Under the pieces are notes generated by a model that saw nothing but the letters and a program-made list of their open reading frames with translations, had not been told where the DNA came from and ran no database searches. This document shows positions 27,893 through 38,108 of a stretch of DNA of 64,000 nucleotides, one piece after another. This DNA is from Rhizobium glycinendophyticum. Its GTDB lineage: Bacteria > Pseudomonadota > Alphaproteobacteria > Rhizobiales > Rhizobiaceae. Every line of letters begins with the position of its first letter. Positions within the stretch are counted from its first letter, which is position 1. The stretch lies in assembly GCF_006443685.1 (NCBI RefSeq), contig NZ_VFYP01000008.1:25265-89264 (forward strand), in the 5' to 3' direction. The position numbers and the translations under genes were made by a program.

Positions 27893-28069
27893 CTATTTGC
27901 TCATGGTCAGCTGCTCATAGTTGAAGGCAAGACGAAACCCGCCACCCTGAACAGACGTCGCGTCTTCTTGATTCGGGCCCAACCTGAGCGGCGTCATGGT
28001 GTTCCAGACAAGGTCTGAAGTCGCGTACGCGACATCGCCATGAATAAGCGCAGTTCTCCCGCCAAGGCA
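27893..28069 (-). pseudogene. C-terminal remnant of an unidentified protein
   Basis: On the minus strand a 58-codon open stretch ends in TAG. It reads from GDVAYATSDLVWNTMTPLRL to GGGFRLAFNYEQLTMSK. Composition is clearly protein-like (alternating polar and hydrophobic residues, possibly a beta-barrel or extracellular strand pattern), but there is no start codon and an in-frame stop lies directly upstream. It is the tail of a gene lost by deletion. Family not recognised. Confidence 0.35.
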
Positions 28070-28808
28070 CTAAGAGTTTCCACGCGGAATGCCGCTTTCG
28101 CATTTCGGATTCACGACCGCTGCAATACAGCCGTGATTGGTAGGCGCGCGGCTGCCTCTGATTCCAGCTTGTCTCAGCTAAAAGACTGTCGGGCTGCGGA
28201 TCTGGGCGATCGTCCTGCTCTTTCTCGTGGTCACCGTGAAAGCGGTTTCCCCCACATTCACCAGTCCAGCGCTACCCAAAGCGGCTGCCGGGCGCCCTGC
28301 TCAGGGATGAATTTGCCGGGGGCGGCGAATCTGCTGATGGGGCGGGACGACGCTCAAGGAGGGCTCGCTATGCTCATATACCCACCCGTACCGCCTGCAA
28401 TCTCAAGCGACAAACAAGGCCTCCTAATTCGCCGATGCAGATGGAACACTGGTTGCCGGAAGCGGTTGGACTGCCAACAACCACAAGGAGAATTCCGATA
28501 TGGCCGAAGACAGCCGTGTGAGGGAGCGCAGACTTCGTCGCGCGGCGCCAAGCTGGCGAGAGCACAAAGATCTAAACCGATGATCAATGCAAGCTGCTTC
28601 TGCGTAAGCGGGGGGGAGCGCTGAAATAGAAGGTTGGCGTCCTCCAGCACACCCGTCCAGCCGCTGACTCGCAAGGTAGGCGGCACGGAACATGGCGACT
28701 TCTGGGGACGTAGCAAACAGGATCTAAACCGCAGATTTTCCGATTTGGACCGACGGTGGAAGAATCTACCTCGGTAATTGCGGCTCTTTTTTACAGTGAG
28801 GTGAAGTT

Positions 28809-30584
28809 GTGAGTGAATATTACTTTGGACCCGTCCTCTCGCAGGATGGTGTTATGTTTCGTATCTGGGCGCCTTTAAAAGACGAGGTGCTTCTGAAGTT
28901 GCAGGATCATACGCCAAGGCAGATGGAGCGCGATCCTGCTGGATGGCATTACTTGAAAATTCCAAGTGCAAAAGCTGGTGACAGATACAAGTTCTTGATT
29001 GGAAATGGACAAGAGGTTCCCGATCCCGGGTCTCGCTACCAACCTGATGATGTTCATGGCTATAGTGAAGTTGTCGATCTCACCAAGTACGCCTGGAGCG
29101 AGCGAGCATGGGAGGGGCGTCCTTGGGAGGAGACGGTGCTATACGAGCTGCACGTTGGTGCCTTCACAGCTGAAGGCACATTCAAAGCCGCAGCCGAAAG
29201 ATTAGGCCATCTAGCCGATCTTGGTGTGACGGCGATCCAGTTGATGCCGATCAGCGATTTTCCGGGCCGGTACAACTGGGGCTATGATGGCGTTCTGCCC
29301 TATGCTCCCGATAGCACTTATGGTCGCCCAGAGGATTTGATGGCGCTGGTTGATGCCGCTCATAAGCGGGGCATCAACGTCTTCCTTGATGTTGTCTACA
29401 ATCATTTTGGTCCTGATGGGAACTATATTCCGCTTTTCGCGCCGCTGTTTACCGATGAGCACAAGACACCTTGGGGAGACGGGATCAACTATGACGGCGC
29501 AAAATCCGATGTAATCCGCGAGTTCATCATCCAGAACGCGATCTACTGGATTAGTGAATTTAAGTTGGATGGGCTGCGGCTCGACGCGGTGCACGCCATT
29601 AAGGATGACAGTCCCGAACACCTTCTGGATGAGCTCGCGCGACGTGTTCGAGATGCGGTTGGCAGCCGACATGTACATTTGATTGTCGAGAACGAAGACA
29701 ACGACAGCGATTTGTTGAGGCGGGGCGAAGAGGGGCGGCCTCTTCGCTTCACGGCTCAGTGGAATGATGATGTCCATCACGTCCTCCACGTGGCAGCAAC
29801 TGACGAAGATTTTGGCTATTACAAGGACTACGCTGACGATCCCGGGAAGGTGGGGCGAGCGCTTTCGGAGGGCTTCGTTTTCCAGGGGCAAGAGATGACC
29901 TATAGCGGGGGGCACCGTGGAAAGCCTTCGCTTGATTTGCCGCCGACAGCCTTCGTTTCGTTCATTCAGAACCACGACCAGATCGGCAATCGGGCTCATG
30001 GCGAGCGCATGATCACCTACCGGCCATTGGAGCCGCTAAAGGCGATCACGGCGATTTATCTCCTTTCGCCGCAGATCCCGATGCTGTTCATGGGAGAGGA
30101 GTGGGGGGCCCGTGAACCCTTCCCGTATTTCTGCGACTTTGGTGACGAGTTAAATAAAATGGTGAGGGAAGGGCGGCGAGAGGAGTTGTCTCGTCTACCT
30201 GGCTTCCACGCCAACGATCTGCTTGATCCTACCGCAGCTTCGACCTTCGCGATGTCGAAGCTGGACTGGTCGGCGCTATCTTCGCAGGAGGCAGAGGAAA
30301 TGTTGTTCTTCTACAAGTCGTTGCTCGCTCTACGCCATCAGCGGATCGTGCCGCTTCTGACCGGCGCATCCGGAGGCGTGGGCGCCTTCCAGTCCGAGGG
30401 GCGTGTCACGAAAGTGGAATGGTGCCTGACCGAAAGTAAATGCCTTTATCTGGTTGCCAACCTCTCGGAGCAGCCCGCGCAATTTTCGTCGACCGTTGCG
30501 GGCGAGAAGCTTTTTATACTCGGATCGTCAATTGAGGGCCACCTAGCACCATGGACAGTGAAGGTTGGCATCCGCTCTCGTTAA
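28809..30584 (+). CDS. treZ: Malto-oligosyltrehalose trehalohydrolase
   Basis: A 591-residue GH13 enzyme that releases trehalose from maltooligosyltrehalose. An N-terminal carbohydrate-binding beta domain (residues 1-90) precedes the barrel. ELHVGAFTAEGTFKAA is the typical TreZ opening. The nucleophile is D259 in DGLRLDAVHAI, the acid is E294 in LIVENED, and the third Asp lies in FIQNHDQIGNRAHGER. The start is GTG with a GAGGTGA ribosome site. The usual partner TreY, which makes the substrate, is not in this window. The gene leads the glucan operon but is separated from glgE by about 1 kb with decayed DNA. Confidence 0.95.
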   Translation: MSEYYFGPVLSQDGVMFRIWAPLKDEVLLKLQDHTPRQMERDPAGWHYLKIPSAKAGDRYKFLIGNGQEVPDPGSRYQPDDVHGYSEVVDLTKYAWSERAWEGRPWEETVLYELHVGAFTAEGTFKAAAERLGHLADLGVTAIQLMPISDFPGRYNWGYDGVLPYAPDSTYGRPEDLMALVDAAHKRGINVFLDVVYNHFGPDGNYIPLFAPLFTDEHKTPWGDGINYDGAKSDVIREFIIQNAIYWISEFKLDGLRLDAVHAIKDDSPEHLLDELARRVRDAVGSRHVHLIVENEDNDSDLLRRGEEGRPLRFTAQWNDDVHHVLHVAATDEDFGYYKDYADDPGKVGRALSEGFVFQGQEMTYSGGHRGKPSLDLPPTAFVSFIQNHDQIGNRAHGERMITYRPLEPLKAITAIYLLSPQIPMLFMGEEWGAREPFPYFCDFGDELNKMVREGRREELSRLPGFHANDLLDPTAASTFAMSKLDWSALSSQEAEEMLFFYKSLLALRHQRIVPLLTGASGGVGAFQSEGRVTKVEWCLTESKCLYLVANLSEQPAQFSSTVAGEKLFILGSSIEGHLAPWTVKVGIRSR

Positions 30585-30689
30585 TCTTGGTCCGGAAGCT
30601 CACCGGCGAAAAACCACCGAGAGCTTACTCGCTCAGCTCGCCCCATTAGATAGTGTGAGAGCATTAAACTTCGGAGCGAGACACGAGCA

Positions 30690-30899
30690 CTATAAGTGAC
30701 CGGCTGGGTCGGCATTGCTAATTCGATCTACAGGCTCATTACCGGTAATCAAAGCAGCTATAATCGCGCCAATGAACGCACCAGAAACGGCATTGGGCTT
30801 TGTCCCGGCCTCGGAGAGTGCTTCATGAACACCTTCATGATACGCGCCAATGGCATTGCCGCCCGAGAAACAAAGCCAGACGTCGTCGCTAGAATTCAT
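30690..30899 (-). pseudogene. Truncated patatin-like phospholipase fragment
   Basis: The 69-codon frame matches the N-terminus of patatin-like hydrolases: the glycine-rich oxyanion segment LCFSGGNAIGAYHEGVHEAL, then VSGAFIGAIIAALITGN. In active enzymes the second motif is G-x-S-x-G with the catalytic serine; here that position is F42. The protein stops before any of the remaining domain (normally 250 residues or more, including the catalytic Asp). It is therefore a dead fragment by both truncation and loss of the nucleophile. Confidence 0.7.
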
Positions 30900-31046
30900 C
30901 GATTGCCCGTTCGGTCACCGTAATTGGGACCCGACTTAGACCGTCCTCATCTGGAGTGGTTCCCGAGCAGGTGTGATATGGTTCTCCGTGCGGGGCCACG
31001 CCGGCGGCACCTACGAACCGGCTACCTCTGAGTAGTCGTCAAGCTG

Positions 31047-31238
31047 TCAGCGCTTTCCCGTACCCATACGCGCGCCACTGATGTTGGCAGGCACAGCTAC
31101 GCTCACATGGGGCTGCTCACGTAACGGCAAGTCAACACGGTATGGCACAGCCAGCTGAGTGTGATTTGTCAGCCTTGGCCTAACAGGTGGTGGCTTTCGT
31201 ACCCTGGCCAGCAGCTTCTCGAACCTCTCTCGGATCAT
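31047..31238 (-). CDS. Doubtful short ORF
   Basis: From ATG 31238, which has GGGAG six bases upstream, a 63-residue basic, proline-rich peptide is encoded (MIRERFEKLLARVRKPPPVR at the start). The frame can be extended upstream but without improvement. There is no recognised family and no operon context; it may be gene debris like its neighbours. Confidence 0.25.
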   Translation of the reverse strand: MIRERFEKLLARVRKPPPVRPRLTNHTQLAVPYRVDLPLREQPHVSVAVPANISGARMGTGKR

Positions 31239-31414
31239 TTTTTTCTCCCGGCGCTGGAAGCGCGCCAAAGTCCTGCGTCCCGCGGTCGGCATCCTCAACA
31301 CATTCCGTCGCACGGTGAGACCCAAACCTTTTCAAGCACCATTTGTTTCCCTCCTGTCGTAACTGCACGCGCGCAAGAGACGGCCCGGTTAGTTCATTGG
31401 GGGCCGGCGCGAAC

Positions 31415-31434
31415 GGGCGGGGCGGGGCGGGGGG
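31415..31434 (+). repeat. G-run with G-quadruplex pattern
   Basis: Four G-tracts of 3, 4, 4 and 6 bases are separated by single C bases. This pattern is the strongest class of predicted G-quadruplex (single-base loops). It lies about 140 bases upstream of the glgE start on the coding strand, in a gap without genes. A regulatory role is inference. Confidence 0.6.
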
Positions 31435-31575
31435 TTGGTAGAGTAGGCGCTCATGCTCGCGGAATAGGAAGGAACCACATCGGAGGGCATTTGTTTGCCA
31501 CTCTGAGCTGAGGGCGCTGTCTTACTCAGAGACTCGCGAGTTCCGTCGAACGATACTGACGAGCAGGGAGACCGT

Positions 31576-34500
31576 ATGAGCCACTTGAGGACCCCTGCCC
31601 GGGGAAATCCCCGAATCTATTATATCCACCCTTTGCAACTTGGTGGCCTTGCAGCTTGGATCGACGCCTTCGACCATGCGGCCGGGCTCGGGTTTACTGA
31701 TGTATTATCAGCCCCGCTTTTCAAGCGCGGACATGGGGGCAGCGTATTCGCTGCGATTGACTTTGAGCAGCCAGATCCCGCACTGGACCTCGGTCCCTCG
31801 ATAGATGACGCCATTGCCCTTCTCGCTTCTGAGGCGAGGAGCCGGGGGCTCAATTTCATGCTCGACCTGGTCTTGCAGCCTGCAGCACCACAGGAACCGC
31901 CGTACGCGCCTGACCCGCGTATAAGACCCATCGACTTGGGCGGGTCGTGGCCCAAATTCGATGATGAGATGGTCGCGCGGTGTGTGGATGAGTGGCGCAG
32001 TCGCATCGATCGTTTTATCGCAGCTGGAGCCGATGGATTCCGCTGCGTTCGGCTCGACTCGGTTACGGCTGAGGTATGGGATGCCGTCATTTCCGATTCA
32101 GGTCTGCGGAAGGATGGGCAAAAGCCGGACTACTACGCCTTCACGCCCGGGACCGATTTTGCGCTACGACGGGACCTGTCGGGGCGTGGGTTTGCTGGTT
32201 GCTTTTCGTCCTTTGCCTGGTGGGACTTGAAAGAGGACTGGTTCCAGGAGGAAGTCCGGTTGCAGCAGGCTTTCGGTCTGCAGATCCATTTCCCGGAAGC
32301 ACCCTTCGCCAAACGGCTTGCTCATGGCATGGACAGCAGGGAAATCAGAGAGCGACGTTCATTGCGCGCCTTACAGGTTGCCGCATCTCTTGGGGGCGGA
32401 CTGCTCATCCCCATGGGCTTTGAGTTCGGCGCCAGCCTGCCGCTCGATCCGACCTGTGGGAATGGCGGCGGCCTGCGCGCCTTGCGAGACGGTGGCTCGT
32501 TCGATCTCTCTGGCGAGATTCGTTCTGTGAATGCTGCTCTTGCGCAAGCCGAGGCTGGTCGTTCAGCCCCGGTCATCAGCATTGATGCCAATGGTCCGAC
32601 GACCGTCATTATAAAGAGTGATGCCTTGGACTCGCGCCTCGCACGCACGATGGAGCTGATCGTCATTAACCGGGACCTCCGACGGCCAACGACGCTGCCG
32701 CGGCATGCCTTGCGCGAGCTCGTCTCGCCTTTCCTGCCCTCGGAGGACAAGGCCGGAGCCAGACTTGCGCCGGGCGAGGTAAGGCTGCTGGCGACGGTTC
32801 GGGCTAGTTCCATTAACGCCGCCGGCGCGGAAACGACGGCTGCGGACGCTGCGGCATCGGCCCGCATCGCGATCGAGAAGATCGCGCCGCAGGTCGATGG
32901 CGGACGCTTTCCCGTCAAGCGGATTGTCGGCGATATAGTTACGGTCGAGGCAGATATTTTCGCGGATGGACACGATGTTCTCGCTGCAGCGCTCTTCTTC
33001 CGCGCCGAGGATGAAGAAGTTTGGCGTGAAGGGCGGATGGCCTTAGTCGAGAACGACCGCTGGCGCGCGAGTTTCCCTCTCGACAGGAATGGCCGCTACG
33101 AGTTTTTCGTGGAAGCCTGGAAGAACCCTTTCGCCATCTATCGATATGAACTCGTGAAGAAGCACGACGCCCGGCTGGACCTGCGGCTCGAACTGCTGGA
33201 GGGCGAAGCGCTTGTCGAGCGGGCCGCCAGCGCTCCCGCAAAGGGCATGGATCCCTCTGCGCTCACGGAACTTAGGGCTCTGCTGGAGAAACTGCGGGCC
33301 TCCGAGGACAGGCAGAAGGTTGATCTGCTGCTCTCTTCTGAGGCCTCCCGGCTCATGGATCTCGCCGACCGGCGGCCGTTCAGCGCCCGCTCTGCCCCGC
33401 ATCCCGTCGATGCCGAGCGGCGCCATGCTGCCTTTGCCAGCTGGTATCAGATCTTTCCCAGGTCCCAGAGTGGTGATCCCGACAGGCATGGCACCTTCGA
33501 CGATGTCATCGCACGATTGCCGGCGATCCGTGAAATGGGCTTCGACGTGCTCTACTTCCCGCCGATCCATCCCATCGGGCGGACGAACCGGAAGGGACGC
33601 AACAACACGCTCCTTGCTGGCCCCGACGATCCCGGCAGCCCCTATGCAATCGGCTCTGAAGATGGCGGGCATGACGCCATCCACCCGCAGCTCGGCACGT
33701 TCGAAGATTTTCGCCGTCTTGTGCAGGCGGCTGCCCGAGAGGGCCTCGAGATCGCACTCGACCTCGCCATTCAGGCCTCGCCCGATCACCCTTGGCTTAA
33801 GGAGCATCCCGGCTGGTTCGACTGGCGCGCCGACGGAACGATCCGCTACGCGGAGAATCCGCCGAAGAAATACGAGGATATCGTCAATGTCGACTTCTAT
33901 GCGCGGGATGCCGTGCCTGCGCTTTGGATAGAGCTTCGGGATATCGTGGAGCTTTGGATAGAGCAGGGGGTGACGCTGTTTCGTGTCGACAATCCGCACA
34001 CCAAGCCTCTCCCGTTTTGGGAGTGGCTGATCCGCGATGTGAGGGCTCGCCATCCGGAAGCGGTTTTCCTGTCCGAAGCCTTCACCCGTCCCAAGGTCAT
34101 GTACCGCCTTGCCAAGGTCGGCTTCTCACAGTCCTACACCTACTTCACCTGGCGCAACAGCAAGTGGGAGCTGGAGCAGTATATGCTGGAGTTGACCAAG
34201 GCCGAGCCGCGGGAGTTCTTCCGTCCCCATTTCTTCGTCAACACCCACGACATCAATCCGGATTTCCTGCAGAACGCGCCGAGGCCGGCCTACCTGATCC
34301 GCGCCGCCCTTGCCGCAACCCTGTCGGGCCTCTGGGGCGTCTATAACGGGTTCGAGCTCTGCGAGGGCCGGCCCGACGCGAAGCGGAAGGAATATGCGGA
34401 TAGCGAAAAATACGAGATCCGCGCCTGGGATTACGACCGGCCCGGCAACATCAAGGCAGAGATCGCGATGCTCAACCGCATCCGTAAACAGAACCCGGCG

Positions 34501-34806
34501 CTGCAATCGCATCTGGGCCTGACACTGCTGAACGCCTCCAACGAGAATATCCTGTTTTTCGAGAAAGCGAGTGCCGGTCGCCACAACGTGGTGCTCGTCG
34601 CCGTCAGCCTCGACCCGCACAACGTCCAGGAGAGCGACATCGAGATCCCTCTCTGGCACTTCGGCATGGACGACGGCGGTACGATGGCACTCGAGGACCT
34701 GATCGGCGGCAACAGGTTCAGCTTCAACGGTAAGTGGCAGAGGATCAGGCTCAATCCTCAGCACTTGCCTTTCGCAATCTGGCGCGTCCGCGCCCGGGAG
34801 GTATGA
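31576..34806 (+). CDS. glgE: Alpha-1,4-glucan:maltose-1-phosphate maltosyltransferase (GlgE) with N-terminal extension
   Basis: A 1076-residue GH13 protein that extends alpha-glucan with maltose from maltose 1-phosphate. The C-terminal part from about residue 615 is a complete GlgE (FASWYQIFPRS, YFPPIHPIGRTNRKGRNN). Its nucleophile is D805 in FRVDNPHTKP and its acid E834 in FLSEAFTRP, followed by FFVNTHDINPD. Canonical GlgE has about 660-700 residues. Here the first 390 residues resemble a second, degenerate GH13 barrel (YYIHPLQLGGLAAWIDAF to DGFRCVRLDSVTAEVWD). The start has an AGGGAGA ribosome site, and the next gene follows after 3 bases. Cytosolic; it works with TreS-Mak and GlgB. Confidence 0.95.
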   Translation: MSHLRTPARGNPRIYYIHPLQLGGLAAWIDAFDHAAGLGFTDVLSAPLFKRGHGGSVFAAIDFEQPDPALDLGPSIDDAIALLASEARSRGLNFMLDLVLQPAAPQEPPYAPDPRIRPIDLGGSWPKFDDEMVARCVDEWRSRIDRFIAAGADGFRCVRLDSVTAEVWDAVISDSGLRKDGQKPDYYAFTPGTDFALRRDLSGRGFAGCFSSFAWWDLKEDWFQEEVRLQQAFGLQIHFPEAPFAKRLAHGMDSREIRERRSLRALQVAASLGGGLLIPMGFEFGASLPLDPTCGNGGGLRALRDGGSFDLSGEIRSVNAALAQAEAGRSAPVISIDANGPTTVIIKSDALDSRLARTMELIVINRDLRRPTTLPRHALRELVSPFLPSEDKAGARLAPGEVRLLATVRASSINAAGAETTAADAAASARIAIEKIAPQVDGGRFPVKRIVGDIVTVEADIFADGHDVLAAALFFRAEDEEVWREGRMALVENDRWRASFPLDRNGRYEFFVEAWKNPFAIYRYELVKKHDARLDLRLELLEGEALVERAASAPAKGMDPSALTELRALLEKLRASEDRQKVDLLLSSEASRLMDLADRRPFSARSAPHPVDAERRHAAFASWYQIFPRSQSGDPDRHGTFDDVIARLPAIREMGFDVLYFPPIHPIGRTNRKGRNNTLLAGPDDPGSPYAIGSEDGGHDAIHPQLGTFEDFRRLVQAAAREGLEIALDLAIQASPDHPWLKEHPGWFDWRADGTIRYAENPPKKYEDIVNVDFYARDAVPALWIELRDIVELWIEQGVTLFRVDNPHTKPLPFWEWLIRDVRARHPEAVFLSEAFTRPKVMYRLAKVGFSQSYTYFTWRNSKWELEQYMLELTKAEPREFFRPHFFVNTHDINPDFLQNAPRPAYLIRAALAATLSGLWGVYNGFELCEGRPDAKRKEYADSEKYEIRAWDYDRPGNIKAEIAMLNRIRKQNPALQSHLGLTLLNASNENILFFEKASAGRHNVVLVAVSLDPHNVQESDIEIPLWHFGMDDGGTMALEDLIGGNRFSFNGKWQRIRLNPQHLPFAIWRVRAREV

Positions 34807-34809
34807 GAT

Positions 34810-37800
34810 ATGGATACGGCGAATTTCACCCATGATGCTGCGAGCCAGGCATCCGATGCCCTGTGGTACAAGGACGCCATCATCTACCAGCTGCACATCA
34901 AGTCGTTTTTCGATGCGAATGGCGACGGGATTGGCGACTTCGAAGGGCTTTACCAGAAGCTCGATCACATCTCGGCGCTCGGGGTTACCGCGATCTGGCT
35001 CCTGCCGTTCTTTCCCTCCCCGCGGCGTGACGACGGCTATGACATTGCCGACTACAACAATGTCAGCCCGGACTACGGGACGATGGAAGACTTCCGCAAG
35101 TTCGTCCAGGCGGCACATGACCGCAATCTGAAAGTTATCATTGAACTCGTCATCAATCATACCTCCGACGAGCATCCGTGGTTTCAGAGGGCGCGCCACG
35201 CGCCGCCCGGAAGCCCGGAGCGGGATTTCTATGTGTGGTCGGACACGGACCAGAAGTTCCCGGAAACACGTATCATCTTTCTGGACACCGAAAAGTCCAA
35301 CTGGAGCTATGATCCGGTGGCGGGTGCCTATTACTGGCATCGCTTCTATTCACACCAGCCGGATCTCAATTTCGACAACCCGCTCGTCATGGAAGAACTG
35401 CTGCGGGTGATGCGCCTGTGGCTCGAGACGGGCATCGACGGGTTCCGCCTCGATGCGATCCCCTATCTCGTCGAGCGCGAGGGCACGAATAACGAAAACC
35501 TGCCGGAGACGCATGTCATTCTGAAGCGGATACGCGCGGCGCTCGATGAAACGCATCCGGGTGTCATGCTGCTCGCCGAGGCCAATCAGTGGCCGGAGGA
35601 TACGCGGGAGTATTTCGGCGATGGCGATGAATGCCATATGGCGTTTCATTTTCCGCTGATGCCACGCATGTATATGGCGATTGCCAAGGAAGACCGGTTC
35701 CCGATCACTGACATCCTGCGCCAGACGCCTGCCATTCCGGATAACTGCCAGTGGGCGATCTTTCTGCGCAACCACGACGAGCTGACGCTGGAAATGGTGA
35801 CCGACGAGGAGCGTGATTACCTCTGGAGCACCTATGCGGCAGACAAGCGCGCGCGGATCAATCTCGGCATCCGCCGCCGCCTTGCGCCCCTGATGGAGCG
35901 GGATCGACGCCGCATCGAGCTGATGAACGCGTTGCTCCTCTCCATGCCCGGTACACCCGTTCTCTATTACGGAGACGAGATCGGCATGGGCGACAACATC
36001 TACCTGGGCGACCGCGACGGTGTGCGCACGCCGATGCAATGGTCGCCGGACCGCAATGGCGGCTTCTCCAAGGCTGACCCTGCACGCCTCGTCCTCCCTC
36101 CGATCTCCGATCCGATCTACGGATTTGAGGCGGTGAATGCCGAGGCTCAACTCGCAGACGCCCATTCGCTCCTCAACTGGACGCGGCGCATGCTGGCCCT
36201 GCGCGGGAGTTACCGTGCCTTTGGTCGCGGCACGCTGAGACTCCTGGCACCCAGCAACCGGCGCATCCTCGCCTATCTCCGAGAAGACGGGGACGATGTC
36301 CTGCTTTGCGTGATGAACCTCTCGCGTGTGCCGCAGGCGGTCGAACTCGATCTTTCGGCCTTTGAGGGACGGGTGCCGGTGGAGTTGACGGGCATGTCGC
36401 CTTTCCCGCCGATTGGCCAGCTCACTTACCTGCTGACCCTGCCGGCCTATGGCTTCTACTGGTTTCAGCTCAGTGCCGACGCAGATGGCCCGTCCTGGCG
36501 CACGGCACCACCGGAGCAGTTGACCGACCTGGTCACAATGGTCGTGCGCCGCTCCTTGACCGAACTGGTGGAAGAGCCCCAGCATCAGCAGGTGCTGAAT
36601 ACCGAACTGCTGCCGGCCTATCTCTCCAAGCGCCGCTGGTTCGGCGCCAAGGACCAGCCACTGCAATCTGCCCGTTTTGTCTCGGCAACGCCGTTGCCCT
36701 TTGCCGAGGGCGTGGTGCTTTGCGAAATCGAGGCGGTACTGCCGGATCATGCAGAGACCTACCAGCTTCCGCTCGCGGTCGATTGGGAGGGAGGGCCGCC
36801 GAACGTACTGGCCCAGCAGCTCGCACTGGCGCGTTTGCGGCAGGGCAAGCGGGTTGGCTTTCTGACTGATGGTTTCGCCATGGAATCGCTTGCACGCGGC
36901 ATCCTGCAGGGGCTCTGCGACCGCTCGGTCACCACGGACCGCAATGGCAAGATCGAATTCCTGGGGACCGACGCGCTGGATTGCCTGGCGCTGGACGACG
37001 AGATGGCGGTCCGCTGGCTTTCGGCGGAACAGTCCAACAGCTCCCTGATCGTTGGGGATCTGGCGATGATCAAGCTCATTCGCCATGTGTTCGTCGGGAT
37101 TCACCCGGAAGCGGAGATGACCCGCTATCTGACCAATGCTGGCTATGAGCACACCGCCCCGCTTCTAGGGGAGGTGGTCAGGACGGACACGTCGGAGCGG
37201 CGGTCCACTCTAATAATTGTACAAGGTGCAATTCCCAATCAGGGAGACGCATGGAATTGGATGCTCGCCAACCTGCGGCGCGTTGCGGACGAGATTGCCC
37301 TGACGGAGGCCCCGATCGAAGAAGCTTCAGAACAGCTGCGGCCGCTTCTCAACTTCGTCGCTATGGTCGGGACACGGCTCGGCGAAATGCATGTGGTGCT
37401 GGCCGCGCCGACGGAGGACGAAGCCTTCCGGCCCTCGCGCGCCGGAGCCGACGATGTGGAGGTGCTTCGCCGTGCCGTCACCGGGGAGGTCAACTATGCC
37501 TTCAGCAAACTGGAGGAACTTGGCGACGACGTGGATGCCGACATCCTCGCCGCCGCCCGGCCCCTGCTCGCCCGCCGCGAGGAGATCATGCGGTTTGCAG
37601 AGCGGCTGACCGCCAAGGCCGACGGTACGCTCCTGACGCGAGCGCATGGCGACTTCCATCTCGGCCAGGTCCTGGTTTCGGAAGGTGATGCGGTGCTGAT
37701 CGACTTTGAGGGCGAGCCGGCCCGGAACCTTGCTGAGCGCCGGGCGAAGACCAGCCCCATGCGCGATGTCGCCGGTCTGCTGCGCTCGCTCAACTATCTG

Positions 37801-38106
37801 ACGGCCACGGCCGAGCTGGATGCCGACGCGGTGACCGAACATAATGGCGGGCGCCGGCTGGCGGTCATCCGCGAGTTCGCAAGGCGGGCGGAGACGGTTT
37901 TCCTCGAAGAATACCGGCAGGCAACGAAGGCCTGTGCGGATCTGGCCTCTGACGAGGCCGATATCCGCAACCTGCTCGGCATCTTTCTCTTGGAAAAGGC
38001 GGCTTACGAGATCGCCTATGAAGCGCGCAACAGGCCGAAATGGCTGCCGATCCCGCTTGCAGGGATGACGGCCATCATCGAACAACTGCTCGACGAGGGT
38101 CAGTGA
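34810..38106 (+). CDS. treS: Trehalose synthase-maltokinase fusion (TreS-Mak)
   Basis: A 1098-residue bifunctional enzyme. Residues 1-555 are GH13 trehalose synthase: [18 protein letters not shown], nucleophile D215 in [12 protein letters not shown], acid E257 in [11 protein letters not shown], and [10 protein letters not shown]. Residues about 590-1098 are maltokinase of the aminoglycoside-phosphotransferase-like fold: [13 protein letters not shown] at the cap, catalytic D948 in [11 protein letters not shown], and metal Asp in LIDFEGEP. Trehalose is isomerised to maltose, which is phosphorylated to maltose 1-phosphate and passed to GlgE. The stop is 2 bases before glgB. The fusion is common in proteobacteria with the GlgE pathway. 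Confidence 0.95.
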   Translation: MDTANFTHDAASQASDALWYKDAIIYQLHIKSFFDANGDGIGDFEGLYQKLDHISALGVTAIWLLPFFPSPRRDDGYDIADYNNVSPDYGTMEDFRKFVQAAHDRNLKVIIELVINHTSDEHPWFQRARHAPPGSPERDFYVWSDTDQKFPETRIIFLDTEKSNWSYDPVAGAYYWHRFYSHQPDLNFDNPLVMEELLRVMRLWLETGIDGFRLDAIPYLVEREGTNNENLPETHVILKRIRAALDETHPGVMLLAEANQWPEDTREYFGDGDECHMAFHFPLMPRMYMAIAKEDRFPITDILRQTPAIPDNCQWAIFLRNHDELTLEMVTDEERDYLWSTYAADKRARINLGIRRRLAPLMERDRRRIELMNALLLSMPGTPVLYYGDEIGMGDNIYLGDRDGVRTPMQWSPDRNGGFSKADPARLVLPPISDPIYGFEAVNAEAQLADAHSLLNWTRRMLALRGSYRAFGRGTLRLLAPSNRRILAYLREDGDDVLLCVMNLSRVPQAVELDLSAFEGRVPVELTGMSPFPPIGQLTYLLTLPAYGFYWFQLSADADGPSWRTAPPEQLTDLVTMVVRRSLTELVEEPQHQQVLNTELLPAYLSKRRWFGAKDQPLQSARFVSATPLPFAEGVVLCEIEAVLPDHAETYQLPLAVDWEGGPPNVLAQQLALARLRQGKRVGFLTDGFAMESLARGILQGLCDRSVTTDRNGKIEFLGTDALDCLALDDEMAVRWLSAEQSNSSLIVGDLAMIKLIRHVFVGIHPEAEMTRYLTNAGYEHTAPLLGEVVRTDTSERRSTLIIVQGAIPNQGDAWNWMLANLRRVADEIALTEAPIEEASEQLRPLLNFVAMVGTRLGEMHVVLAAPTEDEAFRPSRAGADDVEVLRRAVTGEVNYAFSKLEELGDDVDADILAAARPLLARREEIMRFAERLTAKADGTLLTRAHGDFHLGQVLVSEGDAVLIDFEGEPARNLAERRAKTSPMRDVAGLLRSLNYLTATAELDADAVTEHNGGRRLAVIREFARRAETVFLEEYRQATKACADLASDEADIRNLLGIFLLEKAAYEIAYEARNRPKWLPIPLAGMTAIIEQLLDEGQ

Positions 38107-38108
38107 TC

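Larger units (their letters stand above)
27589..28808. other. Gene-poor stretch upstream of the glucan operon
   Basis: About 1.2 kb without a convincing full-size gene. It contains a possible 42-residue membrane peptide gene (27762-27890) and a minus-strand coding remnant (27893-28069). It also holds a 27-codon frame at 28501-28584 that follows a good AAGGAG site but resembles nothing known. The rest shows no RNA gene, clear repeat or CRISPR array. The last part must contain the treZ promoter; no standard hexamers stood out. Confidence 0.45.
30585..31575. other. Stretch between treZ and glgE with gene debris
   Basis: Almost 1 kb splits treZ from the rest of the glucan genes. It contains a broken patatin N-terminus (30690-30899, minus), a doubtful short frame (31047-31238, minus) and an extreme G-run (31415-31434). 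No intact gene, tRNA or repeat unit was seen. The promoter of glgE must lie near its right end. Confidence 0.5.

Noticed and set aside
35350..37152. A 600-codon open frame on the minus strand
   Set aside because: Antisense to the TreS-maltokinase fusion, whose motifs are intact over the whole stretch; this is a shadow of GC-rich codons.
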